Shown here in pieces: positions 1 through 5,765 of a DNA stretch of 5,765 bases; positions within the stretch are counted from its first letter, which is position 1, and every line of letters starts with the position of its first letter. The position numbers were made by a program, and so were the translations under genes. Source of the DNA: Desulfobacterales bacterium CG23_combo_of_CG06-09_8_20_14_all_52_9 (GTDB lineage Bacteria; Desulfobacterota; Desulfobacteria; Desulfobacterales; UBA2156); NCBI GenBank assembly GCA_002771315.1, contig PCSF01000058.1:5846-11610 (forward strand). The letters run 5' to 3'. A model generated the notes under the pieces. That model worked only from the letters and a program-made list of their open reading frames with translations, did not search any database and was not told where the DNA came from.

Positions 1-1
1 C

Positions 2-52
2 TACTGCCAAAAGTTTTATATGAAGGATCAAGCGGCGATCCGTGATTCATGA
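2..52 (+). CDS. Possible 3' end of an upstream plus-strand gene (partial, weak)
   Basis: One plus-strand frame is open from the window edge and reads YCQKFYMKDQAAIRDS before a TGA at 50-52. Sixteen codons are too few to identify a family or to prove coding. A weak hairpin followed by five T residues (99-126) lies just downstream, as expected after a gene end. A competing reading is a minus-strand gene starting at ATG 59 (MAFMNHGSPLDPSYK...) and leaving the window on the left; it has an AGAGGAG sequence upstream, but the 12-base spacing is long. The two readings cannot be separated from this window. Confidence 0.2.
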   Translation, partial: YCQKFYMKDQAAIRDS

Positions 53-98
53 ATGCCATTAACGTATTGTACTCCTCTAATTACTTCTGCCAGGCGCT

Positions 99-126
99 GT
101 GGATGATAGAGTCGAATCCACTTTTT
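99..126 (+). terminator. Weak terminator-like hairpin with T run
   Basis: GTGGAT (99-104) pairs perfectly with ATCCAC (116-121) around an 11-base loop, and TTTTT follows at 122-126. The stem is only 6 bp and the loop is large, so it is a poor intrinsic terminator. Its place between the possible gene end at 52 and the hisD promoter fits a terminator role. Confidence 0.25.
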
Positions 127-166
127 CTGCGCACACCGGATGAACCTCATTTTTCATTTTTTGTCC

Positions 167-184
167 CCGATCTTCCGTGATCGG
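167..184. repeat. Small perfect inverted repeat (6-bp stem, 6-base loop)
   Basis: CCGATC at 167-172 is followed by a TTCCGT loop and GATCGG at 179-184. No T run follows on either strand, so it is not a typical terminator. It lies about 35 bases upstream of the predicted hisD -35 box, where an operator could sit. A stem this short can arise by chance. Confidence 0.3.
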
Positions 185-217
185 CATTCAGCATTTCCGC
201 CGGCACAGGCGTATCTG

Positions 218-246
218 TTGACTTCATCGGGTGTTCCCTCTAAACT
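218..246 (+). promoter_or_regulatory. Predicted sigma70-type promoter of hisD
   Basis: TTGACT at 218-223 matches the -35 consensus at 5 of 6 positions. It is separated by exactly 17 bases from TAAACT at 241-246, which matches the -10 consensus at 4 of 6. Transcription would begin near 253, giving a leader of about 75 bases before hisD. This is the best promoter-like pair noticed by eye in the upstream gap, and it would make hisD a separately transcribed gene here. Confidence 0.45.
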
Positions 247-259
247 GGTCGTCAAATTT

Positions 260-284
260 ACCCTGTCTTTTGCAACAACAGGGT
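260..284 (+). other. Hairpin in the predicted hisD leader
   Basis: ACCCTGT (260-266) and ACAGGGT (278-284) form a perfect 7-bp stem around an 11-base loop. It would lie at the very 5' end of the predicted hisD transcript. No T run follows, and no short ORF rich in His codons is present, so a classical his attenuator is not supported. It may stabilise the 5' end, bind a regulator, or be incidental. Confidence 0.3.
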
Positions 285-327
285 TTATTCCAAAGCATCA
301 GGATGTTAAAATCAACGGAGTTTCATG

Positions 328-1650
328 ATGAAAGGGTATTCGTTTCCCTCAACGGCAGCGGAAAAGAGGCTTGAGCAGATTGTTAACCGGGGTTTGCACA
401 TCCGGAAAAAGGATCTTTCGGCAGTGCAGAAGATCCTGGAGGACGTGAAGAAAAACGGGGATCAAGCCGTGCTTTCCTATGCGCGGCGTTTCGACGCGCC
501 GGGCTTTAAAATCGAATCCCTTCGCGCCACTCCCGAAGAATTCACTCAAGCAAGAACCCGGGTGAGCCGTCACTTCCTTAAAGCCCTAAAGCTTGCCAAA
601 AACCAGATCGAGGCGTTTCACCGACGGCAGCTTCCTTCCTCGGTTATACACACAGAGCGAACCGGAACGCTTTTAGGGCAACTGGTGAGACCGGCGGATT
701 GCGCAGGGGTATATGTACCCGGAGGGGCCGGTGGCAAGACGCCCCTGGTCTCCTCTGTTTTAATGGGGATCATCCCGGCAAAAATTGCCGGCGTCAAACA
801 AGTGGTCATGATCACCCCGCCGACATCGGACGGGTCGGTGAATCCTCATCTCCTGGTCGCTGCGGAGACGGCCGGTGCGGATGCTGTTTTTAAGGCCGGA
901 AGCGCATGGGGAATTGCCGCCCTGGCTTTCGGCACACAGACGATTCCGAAAGTCGATGTCATCGTCGGGCCCGGGAATATTTATGTCACGGCGGCCAAGA
1001 AGCTTCTGGCCGGAGAGGTGGGAATCGACATGATCGCCGGACCCAGCGAGATCTTGATCCTGGCCGATAACACTGCAAACCCGGATTTCATCGCAGCGGA
1101 CCTTCTCTCCCAGGCCGAACACGATGCGCTGGCATCGGCCATGTTGATCACCGATTCGCCTGGGGTTGCCGAAGGTGTTTCAAAAGCTGTTGAAATCCGT
1201 CTGAAAACCCTTGACCGGAAAGCAATCGCCCGAAAATCCATCGAGCGGTTCGGATTGATCCTGCTCGTTCCGGACATGGAAACAGGCTTCGAGCTTGCCA
1301 ATCGCATCGCACCGGAACATCTGGAGCTTTTAATCGAGGACCCCATGGCGCACTTGTCTCAGATCCGCCATGCCGGCGCCGTATTTATCGGTCCTTTTTC
1401 TCCGGAGCCCATAGGGGATTACGTCGCCGGGCCCAATCACGTGCTCCCGACAGCCGGCACCGCTCGTTTTGCCTCGGCCCTTTCGGTGGAGCATTTTTTG
1501 AAAAAAACGAGTCTCATCTACTATTCCAGGGAAGCATTTTTACGGGAAGCCGAGAGTGTTATTCGATTGGCCGACATCGAGGGACTTTCCGCTCATTCCG
1601 GGTCCGTGCGGGTCCGGCTGGATACCCTAAAAAAAGAAGGCTATCAGTAG
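328..1650 (+). CDS. hisD: Histidinol dehydrogenase
   Basis: This cytoplasmic, zinc-dependent enzyme carries out the last two steps of histidine synthesis, oxidising L-histidinol to L-histidine with two NAD+. The 440 residues match the usual family length (E. coli 434). By alignment from memory with E. coli HisD, the zinc and substrate ligands are present: Q262 and H265 in LLSQAEHDA, D364 in IGDYVAGPNHVLPT, and H423 in LSAHSGSV. The catalytic pair E330-H331 sits in IAPEHLE, and S240 in AGPSE, Y129 in GVYVPGG and N217 in VGPGN are also kept. The NAD-contacting Gln of the GGAQAI motif (E. coli Q188) is replaced by W194 in GSAWGI. Two ATGs overlap at 325 and 328. The second was chosen because GGAG at 317-320 is 7 bases from it and only 4 from the first. 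No other his genes are in the window. Confidence 0.97.
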   Translation: MKGYSFPSTAAEKRLEQIVNRGLHIRKKDLSAVQKILEDVKKNGDQAVLSYARRFDAPGFKIESLRATPEEFTQARTRVSRHFLKALKLAKNQIEAFHRRQLPSSVIHTERTGTLLGQLVRPADCAGVYVPGGAGGKTPLVSSVLMGIIPAKIAGVKQVVMITPPTSDGSVNPHLLVAAETAGADAVFKAGSAWGIAALAFGTQTIPKVDVIVGPGNIYVTAAKKLLAGEVGIDMIAGPSEILILADNTANPDFIAADLLSQAEHDALASAMLITDSPGVAEGVSKAVEIRLKTLDRKAIARKSIERFGLILLVPDMETGFELANRIAPEHLELLIEDPMAHLSQIRHAGAVFIGPFSPEPIGDYVAGPNHVLPTAGTARFASALSVEHFLKKTSLIYYSREAFLREAESVIRLADIEGLSAHSGSVRVRLDTLKKEGYQ

Positions 1651-1675
1651 GGGCGAAAAATTTTTCGCTCCTACT
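1646..1675. repeat. 30-base near-perfect palindrome between convergent genes
   Basis: The left arm (1646-1660, AGTAGGGGCGAAAAA) is followed directly by its reverse complement (1661-1675), with one G-T wobble in 15 pairs and no loop. It overlaps the hisD stop codon and lies 27 bases before the end of the convergent CYTH gene. It could form a cruciform in DNA, or a hairpin in either transcript that ends transcription or blocks 3' decay. No T run follows the stem on either strand, so it is not a textbook intrinsic terminator. The GTAGGGGCGA...TCGC-CCTAC pattern resembles short palindromic repeats scattered in many genomes; that resemblance is from memory. Confidence 0.6.
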
Positions 1676-1702
1676 CTATATTGCCGAGGAAATCTAAAGG
1701 GT

Positions 1703-2179
1703 TCAACCTTTTCCGGTCCATTGATTGTAAGGATTTTTCACCAGATTGGCGTTGTAATATTTAGGATCGCCGGTGACCTCCGCGCCGACCCAATCGGGTT
1801 TTTCAAATACCTGATCTTCACTTTCGAGTTCCAGTTCGGCGATGACAAGTCCCTGATTTTCCCCTGAGAACTCATCCACTTCCCAGATGAATCCCTTGTA
1901 GAAAACGACATGACGGATCTTTTGAATCAGCGGGTTTTCGCAGAAATCGGAAAGCAGGACTTCGGCATCTGAAAAGGGAATTTCATACTCGAATTCCGTT
2001 CGGGTGACAGCCGTCACAGCGCCTTTCACCGAGAGGTAGGCCTTATCATCTGCAATCCGAACCCGGACCACGCAATCCTGGGTACGGCTCAGATATCCCT
2101 GTCGGCAGACTACGCCGCCGGCTGAGTGCTTCCAGCCGTCATCCTTGACGAGGAATTTGCGTTCGATCTCCCGTTTCAT
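1703..2179 (-). CDS. CYTH-domain triphosphate tunnel metalloenzyme (probable inorganic triphosphatase)
   Basis: A complete single-domain CYTH protein of 158 residues. The signature ExExK is at the N-terminus (E4, E6, K8 in EIERKFL). The alternating charged residues that line the tunnel follow: R39 and R41, K52 in LSVKG, E62 and E64, R89, D102 in WEVDEF, and E115 and E117 in AELELE. A YYN segment near 141 matches the C-terminal end of the domain. Size and spacing resemble Nitrosomonas europaea TTM, which hydrolyses inorganic tripolyphosphate using a divalent metal. Class IV adenylate cyclases and thiamine triphosphatases share the fold, so the exact substrate is uncertain. There is no signal peptide; it is cytoplasmic. 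It starts 18 bases after the pepA stop and is probably co-transcribed with it. Only a poor AAAAAAGA ribosome site precedes the ATG, which suggests reliance on translation from pepA. Confidence 0.9.
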   Translation of the reverse strand: MKREIERKFLVKDDGWKHSAGGVVCRQGYLSRTQDCVVRVRIADDKAYLSVKGAVTAVTRTEFEYEIPFSDAEVLLSDFCENPLIQKIRHVVFYKGFIWEVDEFSGENQGLVIAELELESEDQVFEKPDWVGAEVTGDPKYYNANLVKNPYNQWTGKG

Positions 2180-2197
2180 GGTCTTTTTTCGTTGCGA

Positions 2198-3667
2198 TTA
2201 AAGCCTGGCCAAGGCATCGCAGAGGAGTCGGACTCCGAATCCTGTCCCGCCGACGCCGCAATACGGGCCCTCCTTCTTGGCGGAAGCCGGCCCGGCGATG
2301 TCGATATGCGCCCAGCGGCAATCCTTCACAAACTCGGAAAGGAACAAGGCTCCCTGGATGGCGCCGCCCCAGCGGGATTCGGCCACATTCCGGATATCGG
2401 CCAGGTCGCTCTTGAGCAGTTCCTTGTAATCGTCGGGCATGGGAAGCCGCCAGCAGCGCTCAAAGGTTCTTTCTCCCGATTCCACAATCGCCTTGGCCAG
2501 GCTGTTATCTGCCGTAAAAAGCCCGGCGATCTTCTCGCCCAAAGCTACGACACAGGCTCCGGTAAGGGTGGCCAGATCGATCATGATCTCCGGTTTGTAT
2601 GTCTTTCCCGCCCAGGCCAGGGCATCGATGAGAATCAGTCTTCCTTCCGCGTCGGTATTGAGAATTTCTACGGTCTTTCCTGAAAAACTTTTCACAATAT
2701 CCCCGGGACGGGTAGCACTTCCGGAGGGCATGTTTTCCACGATCGGCAGCACACCCACCAGATTTTGCTTCATGCCCATCCGGGCCGCTGCGATGAGTGT
2801 CGCAGCCACTGTTGCGGCTCCGGACATGTCCGTCTTCATCTCCTCCATGCCGGTGCCGGGTTTCAGGTTGATTCCGCCGGAATCGAAGGTTACCCCCTTG
2901 CCGACCAGCACAACGGGCTTTCCTGTCTTGACGGGATGGTGTTCCAAGATCACCAACTGGGCCTGGCTCTCGCTTCCCGCCGAAACCGATAACATGGAAC
3001 CAAAACCCTTTTGTCGGAGGACCTTTTCGGTCAGAAGCGTCGTTTTCAATCCCGCTTTTTTAGCCTGCCCGATGACGGCTTTCGCAAACTGCTCCGGCTT
3101 TTTCTCATTGGAAGGCATGGAGACCCACTCCCGGGCCAGAAGTGTCGCCCCGCAAACCGTCTCAACGGATTTGGGCAGATCCCGAAACTTTCGCTGCATC
3201 GCAGGTGGTGCGAGAAACTCAATTTTTTCCAGCGCACGTTCCTTTTTCTCTTGTTTATACCGGCTGAAGAGATGGTTGGCCAAAAAAGCGCCTTCCAGAA
3301 GGGGTTCGAGGATTTCCTCCGGATCTCGCCGGACGCGTTCCGGGGAGGGGATTTCAATCATCACTTCCGCAAGCTTCATCCCGATCCCTTTTTTAATTCC
3401 TTTTCCTGCAAAGGCGCGCAAGACTTCCCGATCCAACGTCTTGTATTTTCCCAGGCCCAAAAAGAACACCCGTTCCACCGGGAGGCTTCCGGGTTGGTAC
3501 AAGACCAGTTCGTTCCCTTTTTCCCCTTTAAATTCCGGAATTGTCCTGGCCTGCTTGACAAGTCCGGCAATCGCCTGGTGATCGGTGATCTCCCGATCTT
3601 CAAGGACCGGAACGATCAGATTCTTTACCCCTTTTTTCTCGATGTCGACCCATCTCAGGTGTAGCAT
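2198..3667 (-). CDS. pepA: Leucyl aminopeptidase (M17 family)
   Basis: This cytosolic two-metal aminopeptidase removes N-terminal residues, often leucine, from peptides during protein turnover. The 489 residues fit the family (E. coli PepA 503). The N-terminal domain (about 1-160) is divergent, as is usual. The catalytic domain (about 170-489) carries the M17 signature NTDAEGRL at 337-344. Metal and active-site residues by family alignment are K257 and D262 in GKGVTFDSGG, K269, D280, D339 and E341, with catalytic R343. The C-terminal GGTGFGVRLL segment is typical. An in-frame ATG at 3697 would add ten residues. The ATG at 3667 was preferred because AAGGGGA lies 6 bases upstream and the extra residues (MIKENRKGIF) simply translate that ribosome site. 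The start at 3697 has its own weaker AAGG and cannot be excluded. A promoter is predicted at 3741-3770. The CYTH gene follows after 18 bases. Confidence 0.96.
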   Translation of the reverse strand: MLHLRWVDIEKKGVKNLIVPVLEDREITDHQAIAGLVKQARTIPEFKGEKGNELVLYQPGSLPVERVFFLGLGKYKTLDREVLRAFAGKGIKKGIGMKLAEVMIEIPSPERVRRDPEEILEPLLEGAFLANHLFSRYKQEKKERALEKIEFLAPPAMQRKFRDLPKSVETVCGATLLAREWVSMPSNEKKPEQFAKAVIGQAKKAGLKTTLLTEKVLRQKGFGSMLSVSAGSESQAQLVILEHHPVKTGKPVVLVGKGVTFDSGGINLKPGTGMEEMKTDMSGAATVAATLIAAARMGMKQNLVGVLPIVENMPSGSATRPGDIVKSFSGKTVEILNTDAEGRLILIDALAWAGKTYKPEIMIDLATLTGACVVALGEKIAGLFTADNSLAKAIVESGERTFERCWRLPMPDDYKELLKSDLADIRNVAESRWGGAIQGALFLSEFVKDCRWAHIDIAGPASAKKEGPYCGVGGTGFGVRLLCDALARL

Positions 3668-3672
3668 GAAAA

Positions 3673-3680
3673 TCCCCTTT
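3673..3680 (-). promoter_or_regulatory. Ribosome binding site of pepA
   Basis: Read on the minus strand, the sequence is AAAGGGGA followed by TTTTC and the ATG at 3667. The purine-rich core and short spacer make it the strongest ribosome site near the pepA start. It decides for this start over the in-frame ATG at 3697. Confidence 0.6.
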
Positions 3681-3740
3681 CTATTTTCTTTTATCATTCC
3701 GAACCTTCATTTAAGCATGGATTCAGGATGAAGCGCATTC

Positions 3741-3770
3741 AAAATACAGGTCGTCTGAAGTCCATGTCAA
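3741..3770 (-). promoter_or_regulatory. Predicted sigma70-type promoter of pepA-CYTH
   Basis: On the minus strand a perfect TTGACA -35 box (3765-3770) is followed after 18 bases by TATTTT (3741-3746), which matches the -10 consensus at 4 of 6 positions. Transcription would begin near 3734, about 67 bases before the chosen pepA ATG. It lies in the 146-base gap after the radical SAM gene, so pepA and the CYTH gene may be transcribed separately from the ahbB unit. No clear terminator was seen in the gap, so read-through is possible. Confidence 0.5.
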
Positions 3771-3813
3771 GATTCAGCCGCGGCCCTCACCGGTTTTCAT
3801 ATCCTCAAAAGCA

Positions 3814-5169
3814 TCAGGTTGATGTCCATTGTTTGATCTTTGTGATCCTTTCCCATGAAAAAGGCGTCTTTTGGCAAGGCATGATGGTGTTATTTGAAAA
3901 AATAGGGTCCGATTCAAGAGGATATCGAGAGGAGCGTATCGCCGCCTTCCATAATGGAGTCTGAGGAATGGGAGAATAGTATGCCGGAATGGGGCGGATC
4001 CCGCATGACCTCACGGTATTGATGGACGATTCCACGGAAGCAAGATCCTGCTCCGGAAGCCCCACCAGCAGGTATGCGCCTACTTGTTCCCGGGTAAACC
4101 CCGCTTCTAAAAGATAAGCAGCGGTCCGGGAGAACTCCTCCAGGGTCACCTTATGGTCCAGCCTTTCCCGATTTTCAACACCTGCGGTCTCCAGTCCCAG
4201 CCGGATGGTATGAAATCCGGCCTGCTTGAGCAGTCGAGCCACCGATCGGGTGATCTGCCGAATATGCAGGGCATTGGGCGTATGAAAACGTATGGGCAGC
4301 CCCATCCGAATCGTCCTTTCCAGGATCGGGACGGCATGATGTGGCGCATCGATGAGAAACGCATCGTCATAAAGCACAAAATCGGCAACCCCATGCGCCA
4401 TGTGCCAATGGCGAATCTCTTGAACTACAGTCTCCGGTGAACGTTGCATCCGTTTCGGAGAAAGGGCGTGTGACGCACAATAAGAACAAGTAAACGGACA
4501 TCCGACGGATGTCAACAGAGGAACGTAGGGAATCTTTCTATAAAGATCCAGGGCCGGGTATGGCCAGGTATTGAGGTTGTAGGGATCAAGTCCGCTTTGG
4601 GCCCGTAAGGATTCCAGGGATCGCCCCGTTAATTCTGCCGCTAGATTCAAAATATGCGTTTCGCCGGGGCCGGTTAAAATGCGGTCTGCGCCGCTTCTTT
4701 GTCGGGCATGTTCGGTGCATAGAGTCGCATAGATCCCCCCTAGAACCACGGGGGTTGCCGGAAAGACTTCTTTGAGAACAAGGATGGTTTCATAAACTCC
4801 GGTCCACCAGTAGGTCATGACGGAAGTAACCAGAATCAAATCCGGAGGAGATAATCGAAGAAGATCTTCCCTGAACCAGTCAGGGCAAATACCGTACCTG
4901 GAAAACCGTCTGGGTACATCCTCAAGCCCGACGGGTTTTGGGATCCAGGTCTTTAGATAGGGACCCCTGCCAAGCCGGATGCCGGTAAGGGCGAAAGGGG
5001 CCCTGGGGTGAAAACGGTCCAGGCAATCGACATAAGAAACGTCGATGCCGCATCGTCTCAGCACAGCCCCCAGCAGCAGAATCCCCATGGGCTTAGCCCA
5101 GAAATCATAGGCCGCAAAATCATGGATCCAGGGGTTGACGATCAGGACATGAGGAGACCGGGTGGCCAC
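3814..5169 (-). CDS. B12-binding-domain radical SAM protein of unknown substrate
   Basis: The 451 residues form two modules. The first (about 1-180) looks like a cobalamin-binding Rossmann domain: HVLIVNPW at the start, a PMGILLLGAVLRRCG helix, the LILVTSVMTY strand and the VVLGGIYAT loop. No DxHxxG motif was seen, as is common in this class, so lower-ligand His coordination is not predicted. The second (about 215-400) is a radical SAM barrel with the iron-sulfur motif GCPFTCSYC (C224, C228, C231). Barrel strands follow at VLYDDAF, RFHTPNALH, RLGLETAG and AYLLVGLPE. The C-terminal PFSWERI region is characteristic of this type. Such proteins include methylases, cyclases and other enzymes, so no reaction can be assigned. 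It starts with GTG (CAC at 5167-5169) 7 bases after the ahbB stop, with no good ribosome site. This suggests translational coupling to ahbB and a possible link to tetrapyrrole metabolism. The next in-frame Met is residue 28, inside the domain. Confidence 0.88.
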   Translation of the reverse strand: MATRSPHVLIVNPWIHDFAAYDFWAKPMGILLLGAVLRRCGIDVSYVDCLDRFHPRAPFALTGIRLGRGPYLKTWIPKPVGLEDVPRRFSRYGICPDWFREDLLRLSPPDLILVTSVMTYWWTGVYETILVLKEVFPATPVVLGGIYATLCTEHARQRSGADRILTGPGETHILNLAAELTGRSLESLRAQSGLDPYNLNTWPYPALDLYRKIPYVPLLTSVGCPFTCSYCASHALSPKRMQRSPETVVQEIRHWHMAHGVADFVLYDDAFLIDAPHHAVPILERTIRMGLPIRFHTPNALHIRQITRSVARLLKQAGFHTIRLGLETAGVENRERLDHKVTLEEFSRTAAYLLEAGFTREQVGAYLLVGLPEQDLASVESSINTVRSCGIRPIPAYYSPIPQTPLWKAAIRSSRYPLESDPIFSNNTIMPCQKTPFSWERITKIKQWTST

Positions 5170-5176
5170 GGTGGAA

Positions 5177-5665
5177 TCAGCCGTCGGACGGCAGCGCCCC
5201 CGGGAAGTATTCCATAGAGGTCTTTTTCAGCTCTTGTTTGCTGAACAAGAGGGTGTAACGGGACACGCCCGTCTTCTCTGCAATTTCTCGGACGATTTTC
5301 AGGCAGGATGCCTCATCTTTCCCATGAATCATGGTATAAAGATTATAGGGCCAACCTCCTGTCGGGTTTCGGCGGTAACAATGAGATACCTGGCGGAACC
5401 TTGACATTTTTTGACCCACTTCCTCGATCCGGTCTTCTTCTACCTGCCAGGCCGCCATTACGTTTGCCGTATACCCGGATTTCTGATGCCGAAGGGTGGC
5501 GCCGAAGCGACGAATGACCCCTTTCCTGCATAATTCCTTCAGGGTCTTGAGAAGCGTCTCCTCTGATATGGAGAGCCGTTGCGCCATCTGGGAGTAGGGT
5601 CTTTTGATGACGGCCATATCGCCCTGGATCATGGCAATGATTTTTTTTTCAAGCTCGGAAAGCAT
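5177..5665 (-). CDS. ahbB: Siroheme decarboxylase, AhbB-type subunit (Lrp/AsnC-like fold)
   Basis: AhbA and AhbB together remove two acetate carboxyl groups from siroheme to give 12,18-didecarboxysiroheme, the first step of the siroheme-dependent heme pathway in sulfate reducers and methanogens. The 162 residues show an N-terminal winged helix-turn-helix (about 3-55, ending GVIRRFGATLRH) and a ligand-binding half (about 62-152). The hallmark VSHCYRR (93-99, H96) and GGWPYNLYTMIHG (103-115) match AhbB and NirD/H-type sequences. AhbA and NirG/L types usually read HNYxRxxxYNLWFT, so the B subunit is preferred. Despite the fold it is expected to be an enzyme subunit, not a regulator. The ATG at 5665 was chosen because MLSELEKKI is the normal start of this family. 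The frame stays open to a GTG at 5737, but that extension overlaps the upstream gene. GGAGGG lies 13 bases upstream, and a G run abuts the ATG. No ahbA partner is in the window. Confidence 0.88.
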   Translation of the reverse strand: MLSELEKKIIAMIQGDMAVIKRPYSQMAQRLSISEETLLKTLKELCRKGVIRRFGATLRHQKSGYTANVMAAWQVEEDRIEEVGQKMSRFRQVSHCYRRNPTGGWPYNLYTMIHGKDEASCLKIVREIAEKTGVSRYTLLFSKQELKKTSMEYFPGALPSDG

Positions 5666-5675
5666 CCCCCCTGTT

Positions 5676-5765
5676 TTACCCTCCGAATTTTTCGGGGAAC
5701 AGCTCTTTGATGGCATCCTTCGAAGCACTGCAAACACCGCGCTCGGTAATGAAGCCGGTGACCAG
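5676..5765 (-). CDS. C-terminal end of an unidentified gene upstream of ahbB (partial)
   Basis: A minus-strand frame is open from the right edge and ends at TAA (5676-5678), only 10 bases before the ahbB ATG. Its 29 residues end in SASKDAIKELFPEKFGG and look like normal soluble protein sequence, with an amphipathic helix near the C-terminus. The GGAGGG at its last codons can serve as part of the ahbB ribosome site, a common arrangement within operons. The family was not recognised. Its place before ahbB makes a heme or tetrapyrrole gene a reasonable guess, but the sequence does not show this. Confidence 0.65.
   Translation of the reverse strand: MVTGFITERGVCSASKDAIKELFPEKFGG

Noticed and set aside
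108..122. tRNA T-loop-like sequence GTCGAATCC
   Set aside because: No matching 5-bp T stem, anticodon arm, D arm or acceptor stem could be built around it.
292..304. Short repeat AAAGCATCAGG, also found near 3809-3818
   Set aside because: An 11-base match in two places with no shared context is likely chance.
140..328. 62-codon plus-strand ORF overlapping the hisD start by ATGA
   Set aside because: It has no ribosome site before its ATG, spans the predicted promoter and two hairpins, and has no recognisable domain or His-codon run. The ATGA overlap is probably chance.
2439..3581. 380-codon plus-strand ORF opposite pepA
   Set aside because: It lies entirely within pepA, whose family motifs are unmistakable on the other strand. 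Its translation is rich in Ser, Arg and Pro and has no domain, as expected of an antisense shadow.
3011..3664. 217-codon plus-strand ORF opposite the pepA N-terminal half
   Set aside because: It is another antisense shadow of pepA with no family features.
3728..3964. 78-codon plus-strand ORF across the pepA upstream gap
   Set aside because: It overlaps the conserved C-terminal end of the radical SAM gene and the predicted pepA promoter, and nothing in it supports coding.
5177..5665. Lrp/AsnC transcription regulator
   Set aside because: The helix-turn-helix invites this label, but the SHCYRR and WPYNLYTMIHG motifs are specific to siroheme decarboxylase subunits.
5666..5737. N-terminal extension of AhbB from the GTG at 5737
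   Set aside because: The extra 24 residues overlap the upstream gene almost completely and do not resemble the family, whose proteins begin close to the LSELEKKI segment.

Overview
The window looks like chromosomal DNA of a Gram-negative anaerobe, most likely a sulfate-reducing or related member of Desulfobacterota (former Deltaproteobacteria). Three things point this way: a siroheme decarboxylase (AhbB type) of the alternative siroheme-dependent heme pathway, a cobalamin-binding-domain radical SAM protein of a style common in that group, and a HisD with an unusual tryptophan in the NAD site. The lineage call is inference; there is no rRNA in the window.

Layout. Positions 1-324 are mostly non-coding: perhaps the last codons of a plus-strand gene, several small hairpins, and a good sigma70-like promoter (218-246) for hisD. 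hisD (328-1650, plus strand) encodes a complete histidinol dehydrogenase with all catalytic and zinc residues. It is followed by a 30-base, loopless inverted repeat (1646-1675) lying between two convergent transcription units.

Everything from 1703 to 5765 is on the minus strand. Read in the direction of transcription, it starts with the tail of an unidentified gene (5676-5765), then ahbB (5177-5665), then a B12-binding-domain radical SAM protein (3814-5169). These three are packed with gaps of 10 and 7 bases and look like one operon. A 146-base gap follows, holding a near-consensus promoter (3741-3770). After it come leucyl aminopeptidase (pepA, 2198-3667) and a small CYTH-domain triphosphate tunnel enzyme (1703-2179), 18 bases apart and probably co-transcribed.

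The units probably serve different jobs: histidine biosynthesis (hisD), peptide turnover plus triphosphate or polyphosphate chemistry (pepA-CYTH), and heme formation from siroheme (ahbB). The least explained element is the radical SAM protein coupled to ahbB. No mobile element, CRISPR array, tRNA or rRNA was seen, and no clearly new system can be claimed. The best leads are the ahbB-radical SAM pairing, the unidentified gene upstream of it, the palindrome after hisD, and the Gln-to-Trp change in the HisD NAD site.
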